Positions 33,627 through 44,200 of a DNA stretch of 64,000 nucleotides are shown here, piece by piece. Position numbers and translations under genes: made by a program. Each line of letters begins with the position of its first letter. The stretch's first letter is position 1. Below the pieces are notes generated by a model. It had not been told where the DNA came from. It made no database searches and worked only from the letters and a program-made list of their open reading frames with translations. Where the stretch lies: positions 10,083,501 through 10,147,500 of the forward strand of contig CM076949.1 of the NCBI GenBank assembly GCA_039566865.1, given 5' to 3'. The stretch is from Aurelia coerulea (lineage: Eukaryota; Cnidaria; Scyphozoa; Semaeostomeae; Ulmaridae).

Positions 33627-33970
33627 TAATAATAATAATGATGATAATAATAATAATATTGCATCCCTTTGGGGAATGAAGAAGACTGAAGTCATCCCGA
33701 TCGTTATTGGTGCACTAGGCATGATATCAAAAAATTTAGAAACATGGATAAAGAAAATTGGTGTTAACATCAGAACAGAGGCATTGCAAAAAAGTACGCT
33801 GCTTGGAACTGCAAGAATATTACGAAGAACATTGGAAATGTAGACTTTCTCTTGGATTTTTAAGGAGGATAAAGATCAGTGCATAAAACCCTTAGACCTA
33901 AGGTTACTAGTTGTAACCAGATCGAAAGGACAAAACTACCAGTGTAATACTGAGCGTAATAATACGAACC

Positions 33971-34033
<63 letters not shown>

Positions 34034-34034
34034 G
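33561..34034 (+). mobile_element. LINE 3' fragment with (AAT)n at both ends (LINE-G), inserted in LINE-X
   Basis: Plus-strand fragment between an AAT microsatellite (33571-33658) and a TAA tail (33969-34034). It holds a coding end, SLWGMKKTEVIPIVIGALGM and then KSTLLGTARILRRTLEM with a stop at 33841-33843, followed by about 125 bp of 3' UTR. The VPIVIGALG plus LLGTARILR signature recurs at the C-terminus of a class of metazoan LINEs. A related fragment lies on the minus strand at 55030-55368. Confidence 0.65.
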
Positions 34035-35602
34035 ACGCAGTTGGGGATCATATTTATGATAAAAAATATCTCCATAATCAAGATGCGGTCTAACATAAAG
34101 CTTATATATTTGATCTAAAATATCCCTTGAAACATATTTGGAAAGATATCGTATCATCCCAATGCCGCGCCTCGCTTTTTGTATTGCCTCTTTGATGTGA
34201 CTTTGGAAATCTAGCTTTGAATCAAGAATCATACCAAGATGTTTGTGCTCGCTCTTTCTTACTGCATCATCATTGCCAAAAGACAAAGGGGGGTGGATTG
34301 GTTTACCCCTCTTGGCAGAGAAAATGACTTCTTTTTTTGTCAGTATCAAATTTCATTTTCCATTGCCACGCCCATAGTCGCACCCTCTCCAAATCCCTAT
34401 CTAGTTCTTCTGCAGTTGTAGACTCATCATAGACAGCTGAAAAAAGTGATGTGTCATTAGCGAAGAGCTTAATATCACATCCTACATTCTCAACAAGGTC
34501 ATTCATGTACACAAGGAAAAGCAGAGGTCCCAAAACTGATCCCTTGGGCACTCCCGCCGATATGTCTGCCCAATCAGAATTTTTACCATTCAGCAAGACC
34601 CGATGTTTACCATTAGAAAGGAAATTTCGAATTAATTTGAGGAGATTCCCAGATATAACCGTTACACTCAAGCATATATAGCAATCCCTCGTGCCATACC
34701 TTGTCAAAAGCCTTCGAGAAATCTAAGAAAATAGCACGTGTTTCCCTGCTAGGACTCTCTTCAAAACCAGTATAAATTTTATGAGATATGGATAATAATT
34801 GATTTATTGTTGAGTCACCAGGGCGAAAACCCGATTGGTGGGCAGTCAGGAGACTATTTGCACAAAGGTGATCGTACATTGAATCAAATAATAATTTTTC
34901 AAACAATTTTCCAAAAACTGGAAGCAAAGAAATAGGGCGATAGTTGTTTTTACACTGTCTGCTTCCCTTCTTATTAACAGGGACAATGTTTGCCTTTTTC
35001 CAAAGCGAAGGATACTGACCTGTTGTAAGGCATTTCTCAAAAATCATGCAAAGGGGTTCAACAATCATGAAATCACATATTTTTATCATAGTTATGGAAA
35101 TGTTATCACAGCCGTGTGCCTTTGACGGATCAAGTGCTCGTATCAGTTTGACCACTTTTTTCCTGTCGATCTCTACATTCTCAAGATCTATGTTACACCT
35201 GGGCCGAAAATTTGGGAGAGTGCTTCCTGTCGGTATAGCACAGCACTGATCAACAAAAAAGTCATTTAATAAGGTTGCTTTGGTTTGTACATTTGTGATG
35301 AATAGTCCATTTTCTAAAAACGGAGGAATATTGAGAGTTTTCTTCTTGTTGATAAGCCTATTCAAGGTGGACCAATAACTCTTTATCCCTTCATTTGGAT
35401 CAGAAAGCTTTCTTCCAAGTCTTTTAAAATATTCTTCCTTAGCATTCAAACTAATTTTAGATGTTTCGTTTCGGAAACGCTTTACATAGGTCCAATCCTG
35501 GCCCCTTCTCCCCCGACGGGAAAAATTTCTGTAAACTTTCTGCTTACACTTGATCGCTGTTTTATGTGAGGAGTGATCAAGGGAGGGTCCTTGTCACAGC
35601 AC
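34035..35602 (-). pseudogene. LINE-X reverse transcriptase, frameshifted and with altered active site
   Basis: Reads right to left from CCDKDPPLITPHIKTAIKCK (linker) through NAKEEYFKRLGRKLSDPNEG, DPSKAHGCDNISITMIKICD, NNYRPISLLPVFGKLFEKLL, HQSGFRPGDSTINQLLSISH and AIFLDFSKAFDKVWHEGLLY (motif A). A frameshift near 34680-34620 follows, then GVPKGSVLGPLLFLVYMNDL, then LFANDTSLFSAVYDE, where the usual FADD is FAND (first catalytic Asp replaced). Another frameshift near 34330 precedes EHKHLGMILDSKLDFQSHIK and YVRPHLDYGDIFYHKYDPQL at the LINE-G junction. The 34613-35449 portion is the longest intact stretch (278 residues). Confidence 0.88.
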
Positions 35603-35606
35603 TTAA

Positions 35607-36203
35607 CCCTATTTTGGTTGGGAGGGGGGCAAATTTGCCCCCCCCCCTACTGGACTTTTTGTTATAACTCTGCCAGGGGAATAATTACGGCATTGAAACT
35701 TCCTGACTTTTCGTTACTACTTATTATGCAGCGACTCAAGAAGTTTTATAAAAATATTTTGACAAATGAGGGGGAGGGAGACAATTTTCCGGACCTGACT
35801 CTGTCAAAATCGCCAATTCTCAAATATTAATTTTCGCCAAAAAAGTAACAAAATTGCAATATTTTGCAAATATGTTGTGCATGGTAGTGTTCTTTGATGT
35901 AATCTATTATAATTTGCATGTTTGGATGGAAAATATGCTCCAAATGAAATTTTATCGCATTTTTCCTGATTTTGACCGATTTTGCCACTTTTTGTCGACC
36001 ACACAAAGAAAAATGCTGACACAAGCAATAATGGCGCCTAATTTTAGTTTAATTTTTATACTTTCATAAAGTACATGCCTGGGGCTATTAGTGCACCAAA
36101 TTTGGTTGCTCTATCTATTTCCAGTCAAGAGTTAGGTAGGGGGGGCTTTTTTGCCCCCCCCCAACCAAAATAGGACGTGTCAGATAGCCCAACCACTATA
36201 GGG
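35607..36203. mobile_element. piggyBac-like MITE, copy 2, inside LINE-X
   Basis: A 597-bp element flanked by TTAA (35603-35606 and 36204-36207). Left end CCCTATTTTGGTTGG followed by a G run and then a C run; right end has GGGGGGGCTTTTTTGCCCCC then CAACCAAAATAGGACGTGTC and TAGGG. Removing it with one TTAA joins NKVV to KCCDKDPPL in frame in LINE-X. Close relative of copy 3 at 38583-39143. No coding sequence. Confidence 0.92.
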
Positions 36204-36207
36204 TTAA

Positions 36208-36565
36208 CGACTTTGTTGGGAATATAAGAAGTCAATGTGGCGTAGATGGACGCAGTAAAAACCTCAGTCATTTCCTCCGAACCAAGGGTATCAAACCGGG
36301 TATGCCAATCTATGCCTATAGGTCATTATGAATATATTGCATGTTTGCCTTAGAGTAATCCCAGATTGTTCTTTTGTATGGTGGTGGTGACGGTAAAGAA
36401 ATGTTTATGTTGCCATACACTATTTGATGTTGACAGTGCTCATCTAAAGAAGGGTGGACTCCATGATCAGCAAATAAGTTTGGCTGATCAGTTATGATAA
36501 GATCTATGCAAGACATACTACTCTCTCGAATATTCGTTGGCTCTTCAATTAACTGATGGAGATTA
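36208..36565 (-). pseudogene. LINE-X endonuclease, C-terminal part
   Basis: NNLHQLIEEPTNIRESSMSC, IDLIITDQPNLFADHGVHPS and LDEHCQHQIVYGNINISLPS (catalytic His block of the AP-type endonuclease), then WDYSKANMQYIHNDL and, after a frameshift near 36310, RFDTLGSEEMTEVFTASIYA and SYIPNKV. The beginning of this piece joins in frame to the piece at 37156-37261 once the element at 36570-37151 is removed. Confidence 0.85.
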
Positions 36566-36569
36566 TTAA

Positions 36570-37151
36570 AGAGCCACTGCTGACATAAGTGCTTTGCGCC
36601 TGTGCGAATCCCACAATGCATTGCTTCTTCGACTTTCTGGGTGTCTAAAAGTGTTTTCTGGCCTAGTTTGTCAACATTATTGCGGATGTGGAAAGAAGCC
36701 TACCTCAATTCCACTGTTGCCTCCTCCATCATTATCTTCATCACTTTCTTCCTGGACGGTCATGATGGGTGATCCGTAAATATGTGGATTATTTCTTGTC
36801 GTTCTTGTTGTTGTACGGTTTAGTTTGCCATATCGAACGGTTCAAATACGAAGTTTAGATTACGTTAGAAAATGATGAGGCCATTTTGCCCTGCAGAGGA
36901 CTGTATTTCAAATTAACATAATAAACAGTAGCTATAAGTGAAGAAAGGGCCTATACAATTGTGGTTAATACGCGTTAATCCGCTTGTGTTTTAGCAATGA
37001 AGTAAATACAAATCAATAAACAATAAGAAGCGCAAACAAAACATTATTCAGGTCAGTGCATTTGATATTCGGCACAAATATTCGTTGCCATTGCTATTTA
37101 CCTCCTTTCGATTTTCTAGGCGCGCAAAGCACCTATGTCAGCAGTGGCTCT
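36570..37151. mobile_element. TTAA-flanked MITE with AGAGCCACTGCTGACATA ends
   Basis: A 582-bp element. The left end AGAGCCACTGCTGACATAAG and right end TATGTCAGCAGTGGCTCT are inverse; both abut TTAA (36566-36569, 37152-37155). Its exact removal with one TTAA gives ELIEVNNLHQLIEEPTNI in LINE-X, an uninterrupted endonuclease reading. The termini differ from the CCC-ended piggyBac-like group; a Kolobok-like origin is one option. No coding sequence. Confidence 0.88.
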
Positions 37152-37155
37152 TTAA

Positions 37156-37261
37156 CCTCGATCAATTCTTCCAATGCAGTTCCCTCAGGTTGCTGTACAT
37201 CACCTACAGTTCTATCTACAGTTAAAATTTCCCGTGAGAAGCAAGGAATGCGGGTTTTCAG
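37156..37261 (-). pseudogene. LINE-X endonuclease, GDFN-like segment
   Basis: NPHSLLLTGNFN (counterpart of the usual LLxGDFN block with Asp changed to Asn), a frameshift, then VGDVQQPEGTALEELIEV. It connects upstream to QAQYSE in the piece at 37668-37854 when LINE-H is removed. Confidence 0.75.
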
Positions 37262-37667
37262 CTTACATACATACATACATACATTTTTATTTGTTCTGGC
37301 AGGCCAGAATATGGGCAGCTAAAAGCTGATGTGGGCCTGCCATCTAACTAAACCTAGTACAAATTAAATATATAAAAGTTAAAATCTAAAACTTTTTAAC
37401 GATTTCGTAAAAAAAACATCCTACTAATAATAAGTATAGTCTTTCTTCTTATTCCTATTAAAAACTGTTCCCTTCTTAAGTGATGTACTGTTTTGGTCTT
37501 TTCATTCTTTATATTGTTCTTAAATATCCCCTCACTTGCAAGATTTATTTCCATGGATCGTAACGAAGATTCTTCGCCGTTTATCTCAATATACTGGGTT
37601 CTATCTGTCAAGTAGCTCATTAAAAGCTGATTAAAGTCGCCATAAAAGCCACTTGCTTGCAATTTCA
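37262..37667 (-). mobile_element. Short 5'-truncated LINE (LINE-H) inserted in LINE-X
   Basis: A 406-bp fragment flanked by TTTTCAG (37255-37261 and 37668-37674). The minus strand encodes KLQASGFYGDFNQLLMSYLT, DRTQYIEINGEESSLRSMEI (palm fragment of a reverse transcriptase), jumps directly to non-RT sequence, and ends in a 3' UTR with an (ATGT)n tail (37263-37286 on the plus strand as ACAT units). Internal deletion plus truncation; inactive. Confidence 0.8.
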
Positions 37668-37854
37668 TTTTCAGAATATTGAGCTTGGATTTTTTCTACC
37701 ATTATCTGAAGTTTGTCGACGAAATCTTCAAATTGTACACTATTCTGACTAGGAATTCGAAAAAGTGTGACAAAGAACACTTTTTTACGTGAGGTAATGA
37801 CTTCAGTAGCAATCAACTCTTGCAATTCTTCGAGATCACTTCTACGTTTTATGG
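37668..37854 (-). pseudogene. LINE-X endonuclease, middle segment
   Basis: RRSDLEELQELIATEVITSR, KKVFFVTLFRIPSQNSVQFE and DFVDKLQIMVEKIQAQYSE: the central strand region of an AP-type endonuclease (xxFRIP corresponds to the usual YRPP block). It is continuous in frame with EGLPIKR at 40897 once 37855-40887 is removed with one 9-bp duplication. Confidence 0.85.
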
Positions 37855-38582
37855 GGAGTGTGCTAAATTGCGTGGGTTGCGTGGGTGCGTGGGTCAGAAA
37901 ATTTGCGTGGGTCGTGGGTCGTGAGTCGTGGGTCGTGGGTAAATGTACGTGGGTCGTGGGTCTTTTTTGGAGATAATTTTGCGTGAGTAGTCTTGCGTGG
38001 GTGAAAATTTTTGCGTGGGTATCCGGTTTTGCGTGGGTCCAGCTTTTCGTTGCGTAAGTTGGACATTTCGCGTGGGTAATCCATTTTGCGTGAGTCTAAC
38101 TACAGCATTAGCTACAGAGTGTGCTAAATTGTGTGGGTGCGTGGGTCAAAAAATTTGCGCGGGTCGTGGGTCGTGAGTCGTGGGTAGATTTTCGTGGGTC
38201 GTGGGTCTTTTTTGGAGATAATTTTGAATGAGTAGTCTTGCGTGGGTGATTTTTTTGCGTGGGTTACCGGTTTTGCGTCGGTCCAACTTTTTGGTGCGTG
38301 AGTGGCATATTTCGAGTGGGTAACCCATTTTTGCGGGAGTCTAATTACAGCATTACAGCCTTGATTATTCATTCAAAGCTCGTTGCTTTGCTTTGTGTAT
38401 AGTTACTGGTTGTTGATCATATCAAGAAACCTGGCGACATGCCTTTAAAAACAAACAAAAATCTAATTTCCAGCTTAAATAATGATAATAATAATGCTAA
38501 TACTGATGAATAGAAACACAAACGAAGGTTTTATGATTTTTTTTCAAAAATGTCTAATATCAACAGAAAAGAATTTCTTTAA

Positions 38583-39143
38583 CCCTCTTTTGGTTGGTGG
38601 GGGGGCCAATAGACTTTTTGTTATAACTCTGCCAGGACAACTATTATCGCCCGGAAACTTTCTTTTGCTGCTACTTATTGTGCAACGAGTCAAGAAGTTT
38701 TAAGAAAAAATTTTGACAAATGAGCGGGAGGGAGACAAATTTCCGGAACTGACTCTGTCAAAATCGCCAATTCTCGAATATTAATTTTCGCGAAAAAAGT
38801 AGCAAAATTGCAATATTCTACAAAGATATTTTGCAGGGTAGTATTATTAGATGTAATCTATATCACAATTTTGATGTTTGGATAGAAATTGTGCTCACAA
38901 TTAAATTCTTTCGCATTTTTCCTAATTTTGACCGATTTTGCCACTTTTCTTGACCACACAAAGAAAAATGCTGACTCAAGCAATAATGACGGCTAATTTT
39001 AGCTTTAAGTTTTATATTCTCATAAAGTACATGCCTGGGGCTATTAGTACACCAAATCTGGTTGCTCTATCTATTTCCAGTCAAGAGCTGGGTAGAGGGC
39101 TCTTTGGCCCCCTCCCCCAACCAAAATAGGATGTGTCAGAGGG
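38583..39143. mobile_element. piggyBac-like MITE, copy 3
   Basis: A 561-bp element flanked by TTAA (38579-38582, 39144-39147), with CCCTCTTTTGGTTGG at the left and CAACCAAAATAGGATGTGTC then AGAGGG at the right. Clearly homologous to copy 2 over its length (for example GAGGGAGACAAATTTCCGGA and AAAGTACATGCCTGGGGC). G and C runs at both ends as in the other copies. Nested in the MULE-like element. Confidence 0.9.
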
Positions 39144-39174
39144 TTAAATTAAAATTTAAAATCTTACAATACGA

Positions 39175-40200
39175 GCTACTTAAGACACTACACTACGTAG
39201 CATAGGAATCATTCGTCGTACATAGCCGATTGCTCGTGGCCCATGGTCGAAACCGCCAAAGCCTCATTTTTATGGACCAATCAGACGGCTAAAAAGCGAA
39301 GGAGACAAAAGAAACCGTGAAGATTTTCCTAAATTTTACCTACCTTCATAAAACGCAACCAGGACAAAAAACTGCTTGAGATTTCCCGAATTTTTTTAAA
39401 GCAATCTACTCTCCAGATGTTTGGGAGTAAAAGTTTGGATGCCGGTTAAAATATCTCCAGGATTGGTGGAGTTATGGCCACAAACAAACCGACAAGGCAC
39501 TGAACCTTGAACAATAGAGATTCTGGCCGGGAGACAATAGTAATAACAATAGTGATTGTTGTAAGAACGACCCGAAAACGCCACAATCTGTGTTTTCAAT
39601 TGTTCTTGCTATTGTCTTTCGCTAAATTTTCTTTTATTGAAGATTCAATGCCCCTACGGTTTCTATGTGAATTGAAAAAGTCTACAAAGGCTTGTTCGCG
39701 CATTTCAAGTCATGTGGCAATACTCTAGAGAAGTTTCTGTATTGTACACCTTTTTACATTCATGGCAAAAGTTTGCTCGTTGCGAAATAACTTGTAAAAT
39801 TCAAAAGAGGTTTTATCAAGAGGCTTTATCACCTGACTTGAAGTGGCGTAAACAGGTCTTGACAAGCCTTCGCCGATTTTGTCTATTGGAGAGGCAATAA
39901 CTCCGCCAATCCTGAAGATATTTTAACCGGCATCCAAACTTTTACTCCCAAACATCTGGAGAGTAGATTGTTTTAAAAAGATTCGGGAAATCTCAAGCAG
40001 TTTTTTGTCCTGGTTGCGTTTTATGAAGGTAGGTAAAATTTAGGAAAATCTTCACGGGTTTCTTTTGTCTCCTTCGCTTTTTAGCCGTCTGATTGGTCCA
40101 TGAAAATGAGGCTTTGGCGGTTTCGACCATGGGCCACGAGCAATCGGCTATGTACGACGAATGATTCCTATGCTATACGTACGAACTACTTTACTACACT
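39175..40200. mobile_element. Large palindromic foldback element nested in the MULE-like element
   Basis: Inverted arms of about 310-330 bp: 39190-39500 and 39890-40190. The arms include GCATAGGAATCATTCGTCGT, CATAGCCGATTGCTCGTGGC, CCATGGTCGAAACCGCCAAA, TAAAACGCAACCAGGACAAA and CTGGAGAGTAGATTG. The spacer (39500-39890) encodes nothing recognisable. Arms are nearly identical, suggesting a young insertion or gene conversion. Exact ends and target duplication could not be fixed; superfamily unknown. Confidence 0.75.
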
Positions 40201-40896
40201 TCAAGGGCAATACCACGGAGAGCAAGAGGCCATAACAACCCCGCAGTCATTAACATAAAGACGTGTAACCAAACTAAAATTTGATATACGGCTACGAACA
40301 AGTACATATAAACGATTTTCACTGATAGATAATAAAGTTGTTTTAATTTGTATGTTGGGCTGACTTGGGGGTTTGATTTGACAGGAAGAAATCTTAGCAG
40401 ACTCAACTTCATATCCACCAGACGGGCTTGCCCTTTAATGGTTGCATTATCACTGTTTTGTTTGTTTTTTTGTTCGCTGAAATGAAACTTGCTTTTTCTT
40501 GTCCTTTGCCCTGTCATGTCGTTGGAATACCCTACTGCTTAATTCTGCAATGTTAAAAGTTGTCAGTACCCCTGTGATAAAATTTTATTTTAAAATGCAC
40601 AAAGCAACGAGCTTTGAATGAATAGGCTAGTCAATGCTGTAGTTAGACTCACGCAAAATGGATTACCCACGCGAAATGTGCCACTCACGCAACGAAAAGC
40701 TGGACCCACGCAAAACCGGATACCCACGCAAAAAATTTCACCCACGCAAGACTACTCACGCAAAATTATCTCCAAAAAAGACCCACGACCCACGTACATT
40801 TACCCACGACCCACGACTCACGACCCAAGACCCACGCAAATTTTCTGACCCACGCACCCACGCAACCCACGCAATTTAGCACACTCCGTTTTATGG

Positions 40897-41261
40897 GTAG
40901 GCCTTCGCGAAAATATACACAAGCTCCCCCAACTTTGGAGTTACTTGGATGGTCACTTCTGAGAATATCTCTACTAAAACCTTCAATGAAGATTTCATCA
41001 CCGCTAATAGATCGATCTAACGTGGATTCAGAAATAGCTATAATATCAAAATGGTGTACAGAATTATAAGCTTCTATCAAGGAGGTCTTTATACCACCCC
41101 TTGCACAAATACTATTCAAATTCCAGTGGCAAAATTTAAGGCAATTTACAGTCGTAGGGCCTGGATTTGTTTCAATATCACCAAGGTTCATAGAAACATT
41201 TTCTCCTGCACTATAAATACCCAAATTGCTGCCAACCAGAGTGCATATACCGTATGCTGTA
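40897..41261 (-). pseudogene. LINE-X ORF2 N-terminus: 2A-like peptide and endonuclease start
   Basis: Minus strand: YGICTLVGSNLGIYSAGENV, then GDIETNPGP (41182-41156, codons GGT GAT ATT GAA ACA AAT CCA GGC CCT), then TVNCLKFCHWNLNSICARGG (first endonuclease block, N-x-N-S), FDIIAISESTLDRSISGDEI (catalytic Glu block) and GGACVYFREGLPIKR. GDIExNPGP is the 2A ribosome-skipping consensus, known in several non-LTR retrotransposons just before the endonuclease. The upstream end is broken by the insertion at 41262. Confidence 0.88.
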
Positions 41262-44200
41262 GACAGAGCGGAAACGATGCGCGCCTGCGCACTAATGTTG
41301 CCTAAATCGAAGGATGGAAGGCAAAAACTCACGCCGTCGAAATTCTGATCGAGCAGTGAAAATGAAATGTTTTCGATCGTAAAATGCTTCTTTGCGGCAG
41401 TTTATAGAGGGAAAATATTGATTACATGGTACACATCTTGTTCAGTTTTCTTTCGTCTTTCTGTTAAAGGTAAAAACATTTATGTAAGCGGAATATATTT
41501 CTGTCAAAATAGCTCAATGAAATTGCAAGTGAAAGCTAGGACTGGCAATTTCTTAAGTGTCGCCCCTATGAAAGTCCCAAACATAAGGCCGTTTCTTAAC
41601 ACATAAGGGATTTTATGCTTTTAATCTAAGAGGTGGGGATGCCTCCACCATATATCAAGAGTTCTCGTGAATCCAAGGTTGTTCTTGCTCGCAACACCGA
41701 AAGAAAGTCAAGGTTTGATTAATTTCGAAAATCTTCAACGCCCTCGAAATTTCACAACAGTTTTGATTAACGGCAGGGACCTTATTTGGTGGAAATTGCT
41801 TGAAATCACTTACCAATGAATGAATTCTTGTTAAAACCAGTTGCAAAATTGGTGTATCCTCCAAATACAAGAATTTTAGTCACAAATTGACAATTATTTG
41901 CGATGAATACCGGCAATGTTTCAAATAAATCCAGAAGTCTTGCCTAAAATGGGCTCCTTCCATGTTTCTAGTCGCTGGAGATGCTTCAAGTCGTCACTGA
42001 AACTCGACTGACGCGTAAAAGATATACTCTGAGTATTTAAAAATCAAAGGCATGCCTTTTCTAGAAAAAAATAAGCTTCTCCACAACTTCTTCTTGCCAA
42101 AACAATGCCAAAAAAGTTATAAGAATTTCGCAAGGAGAACATGCTATTTCTCTGACGCGACCGTGTATTCGAATTTCGAATAACAGAGGGGCAAATATAA
42201 AGTTTTACAAAGGTTTCATCATAATTTTGAAAAATGTTTTTCAAAGAAGCCAAATAGACAAATATTTTCGAAATCCAAGATCAGGAGGGAAATTGATTTT
42301 CATCCATACACGTACTTTTTCATAAGAAATTGCCCATTGCATAAGAAACTCGCCAGAAAATTAAGAAACTCCAGTACTGGGAAAATATACTATTTATTTT
42401 GATGAAGGTAATCCTTGACATATTTTTAAATTACTTTCCTTTGTTTCCTATATCATATTACTCGTATTAAGAAAAGGCTTAAAAAAACCTTGTTTTGAAA
42501 TACTCACGAGGGCACATGTAGTGAACAGTTATGGCTCGTGTTATGGAGCCTCTAAAGAAAGCCGTAAGAAATTCTGAGTACTCAAAATCTGATAATGTTA
42601 AGAAGCTTTTCAGTACTGGCCCATATTCTTAGTTTCCTATGAAAAAATACGTGCAATGTGTTTTTGATTACACTCTGCTATGAATTTAGAACGGTTTTCA
42701 GAAAAATGGAGAAAAGGCCACTAAACTGACATATCAAATTTCTTCAAAAAGTATTTGAAATCTACCCAGCTGCAGTTTTGGAATGAGCAATAGAAATCTC
42801 GCATGCTTGAAGATTGTTCCGGATTGTTCGGTAACGGGACTCAAGCAACGGCGAGTGACGGGGCGGAATATGCGGAGGAAAGGAGAGATAGGAAAAGAGA
42901 GATAGGCTCTGGGACAGTTGATACAATGCTTCGTTCCTGTGAGGTGTGATCATAAATAAACACGACAGAAAGTTGTCTGTGACATCTTTTCATCCTGCTC
43001 CTAAAATAGGAATATTGATTTTTATTTGTTCAGAGCATGTCAAGAGTTCTTATCCCTCTTTCTGTCTTTCGTTGCTCGGACTTTTGTTCCTTTTCTTTGC
43101 CTCTCAATTCTTTTGGTTCTGGTACCCAGGGAAATAAAACTTAAAATGGTTAAGACTACAACTGTGACTGGGGTGTCTTGGCAAGGGAAAAGATTATCAT
43201 ATTAATGTTTGTCAAATGCTTTCGATTCTTTAATTATAACCGCCCGTGTTTTAGGCATATTTGTTCAGACTTTCCTAAGCAAGTTTCTGCAACAAAAGGG
43301 CACGTACCAAAGCCTACTATAAATTAACTGCGAGAAAGCTATTCATTTTACGCTAAAAACATTTTGTTCAAAATCGTGCCTAAAGTGCAAAGGAAATATT
43401 AGTTTGGCCGGAAAAATATAAAAGGTCGTACAGCCAGGCAGACTTTCACTACTTTTTCGGGAAAACTTGAATGATCATTGGTAGAAGGTTTCTTGATTTT
43501 TTTTAATGTTTCCTAACTTTTTGAGTGGATTCTTTCCTTTCTGATCTTGACTTCCGTCTGTTATTTCAACTACTATTTACTTGATTCATTTCGAAAACAT
43601 TGGTCTCTTTGGCTTCTTTGAAAAACATTTTTTCAAAATTTTGATGAAACCTTTGTAAAACTTTATATTTGCCCCTCTGTTATTCGAAATTCGAATACAC
43701 TGTCGCGTCAGAGAAATAGCATGTTCTCCTTGCGAAATTCTTATAACTTTTTTGGCATTGTTTTGGCAAGAAGAAGTTGTGGAGAAGCTTATTTTTTTCT
43801 AGAAAAGGCATGCCTTTGATTTTTAAATACTCAGAGTATATCTTTTACGCGTCAGTCGAGTTTCAGTGACGACTTGAAGCATCTCCAGCGACTAGAAACA
43901 TGGAAGGAGCCCATTTTAGGCAAGACTTCTGGATTTATTTGAAACATTGCCGGTATTCATCGCAAATAATTGTCAATTTGTGACTAAAATTCTTGTATTT
44001 GGAGGATACACCAATTTTGCAACTGGTTTTAACAAGAATTCATTCATTGGTAAGTGATTTCAAGCAATTTCCACCAAATAAGGTCCCTGCCGTGAATCAA
44101 AACTGTTGTGAAATTTCGAGGGCGTTGAAAATTTTCGAAATTAATCAAACCTCGACTTTCTTTCGGTGTTGCGAGCAAGAACAACCTTGGATTCACGAGA

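Larger units (their letters stand above)
37855..40887. mobile_element. MULE-like foldback element with CGTGGGT-repeat arms
   Basis: Flanked by GTTTTATGG (37846-37854 and 40888-40896), a 9-bp duplication (up to 11 bp, CGTTTTATGGG, if the outer bases are counted). Termini GGAGTGTGCTAAATTGCG and its inverse. Arms consist largely of degenerate CGTGGGT-type units, and the left arm is present twice in tandem (37855-38117 and 38118-38395), while the right arm is single (about 40597-40887). Nine-bp duplications and long terminal inverted repeats fit the Mutator-like superfamily. The interior holds a piggyBac-like MITE and another large palindrome. Arg/His-rich open frames in the arms are repeat artefacts. 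Confidence 0.82.

Noticed and set aside
33568..33843. Open frame starting with a long Asn run
   Set aside because: The Asn run is an AAT microsatellite; only the downstream VIPIVIGALG part is real, as a LINE remnant.
37863..38372. Arg/His/Pro-rich frames resembling a small basic protein, also at 40618-40879
   Set aside because: They are the CGTGGGT-repeat arms of the MULE-like element read in several frames, and appear in both arms.
41367..41606. 79-residue frame with an identical twin at 44257-44496, suggesting a conserved gene pair
   Set aside because: The identity comes from the inverted arms of one transposon; no domain or codon-level constraint is evident.
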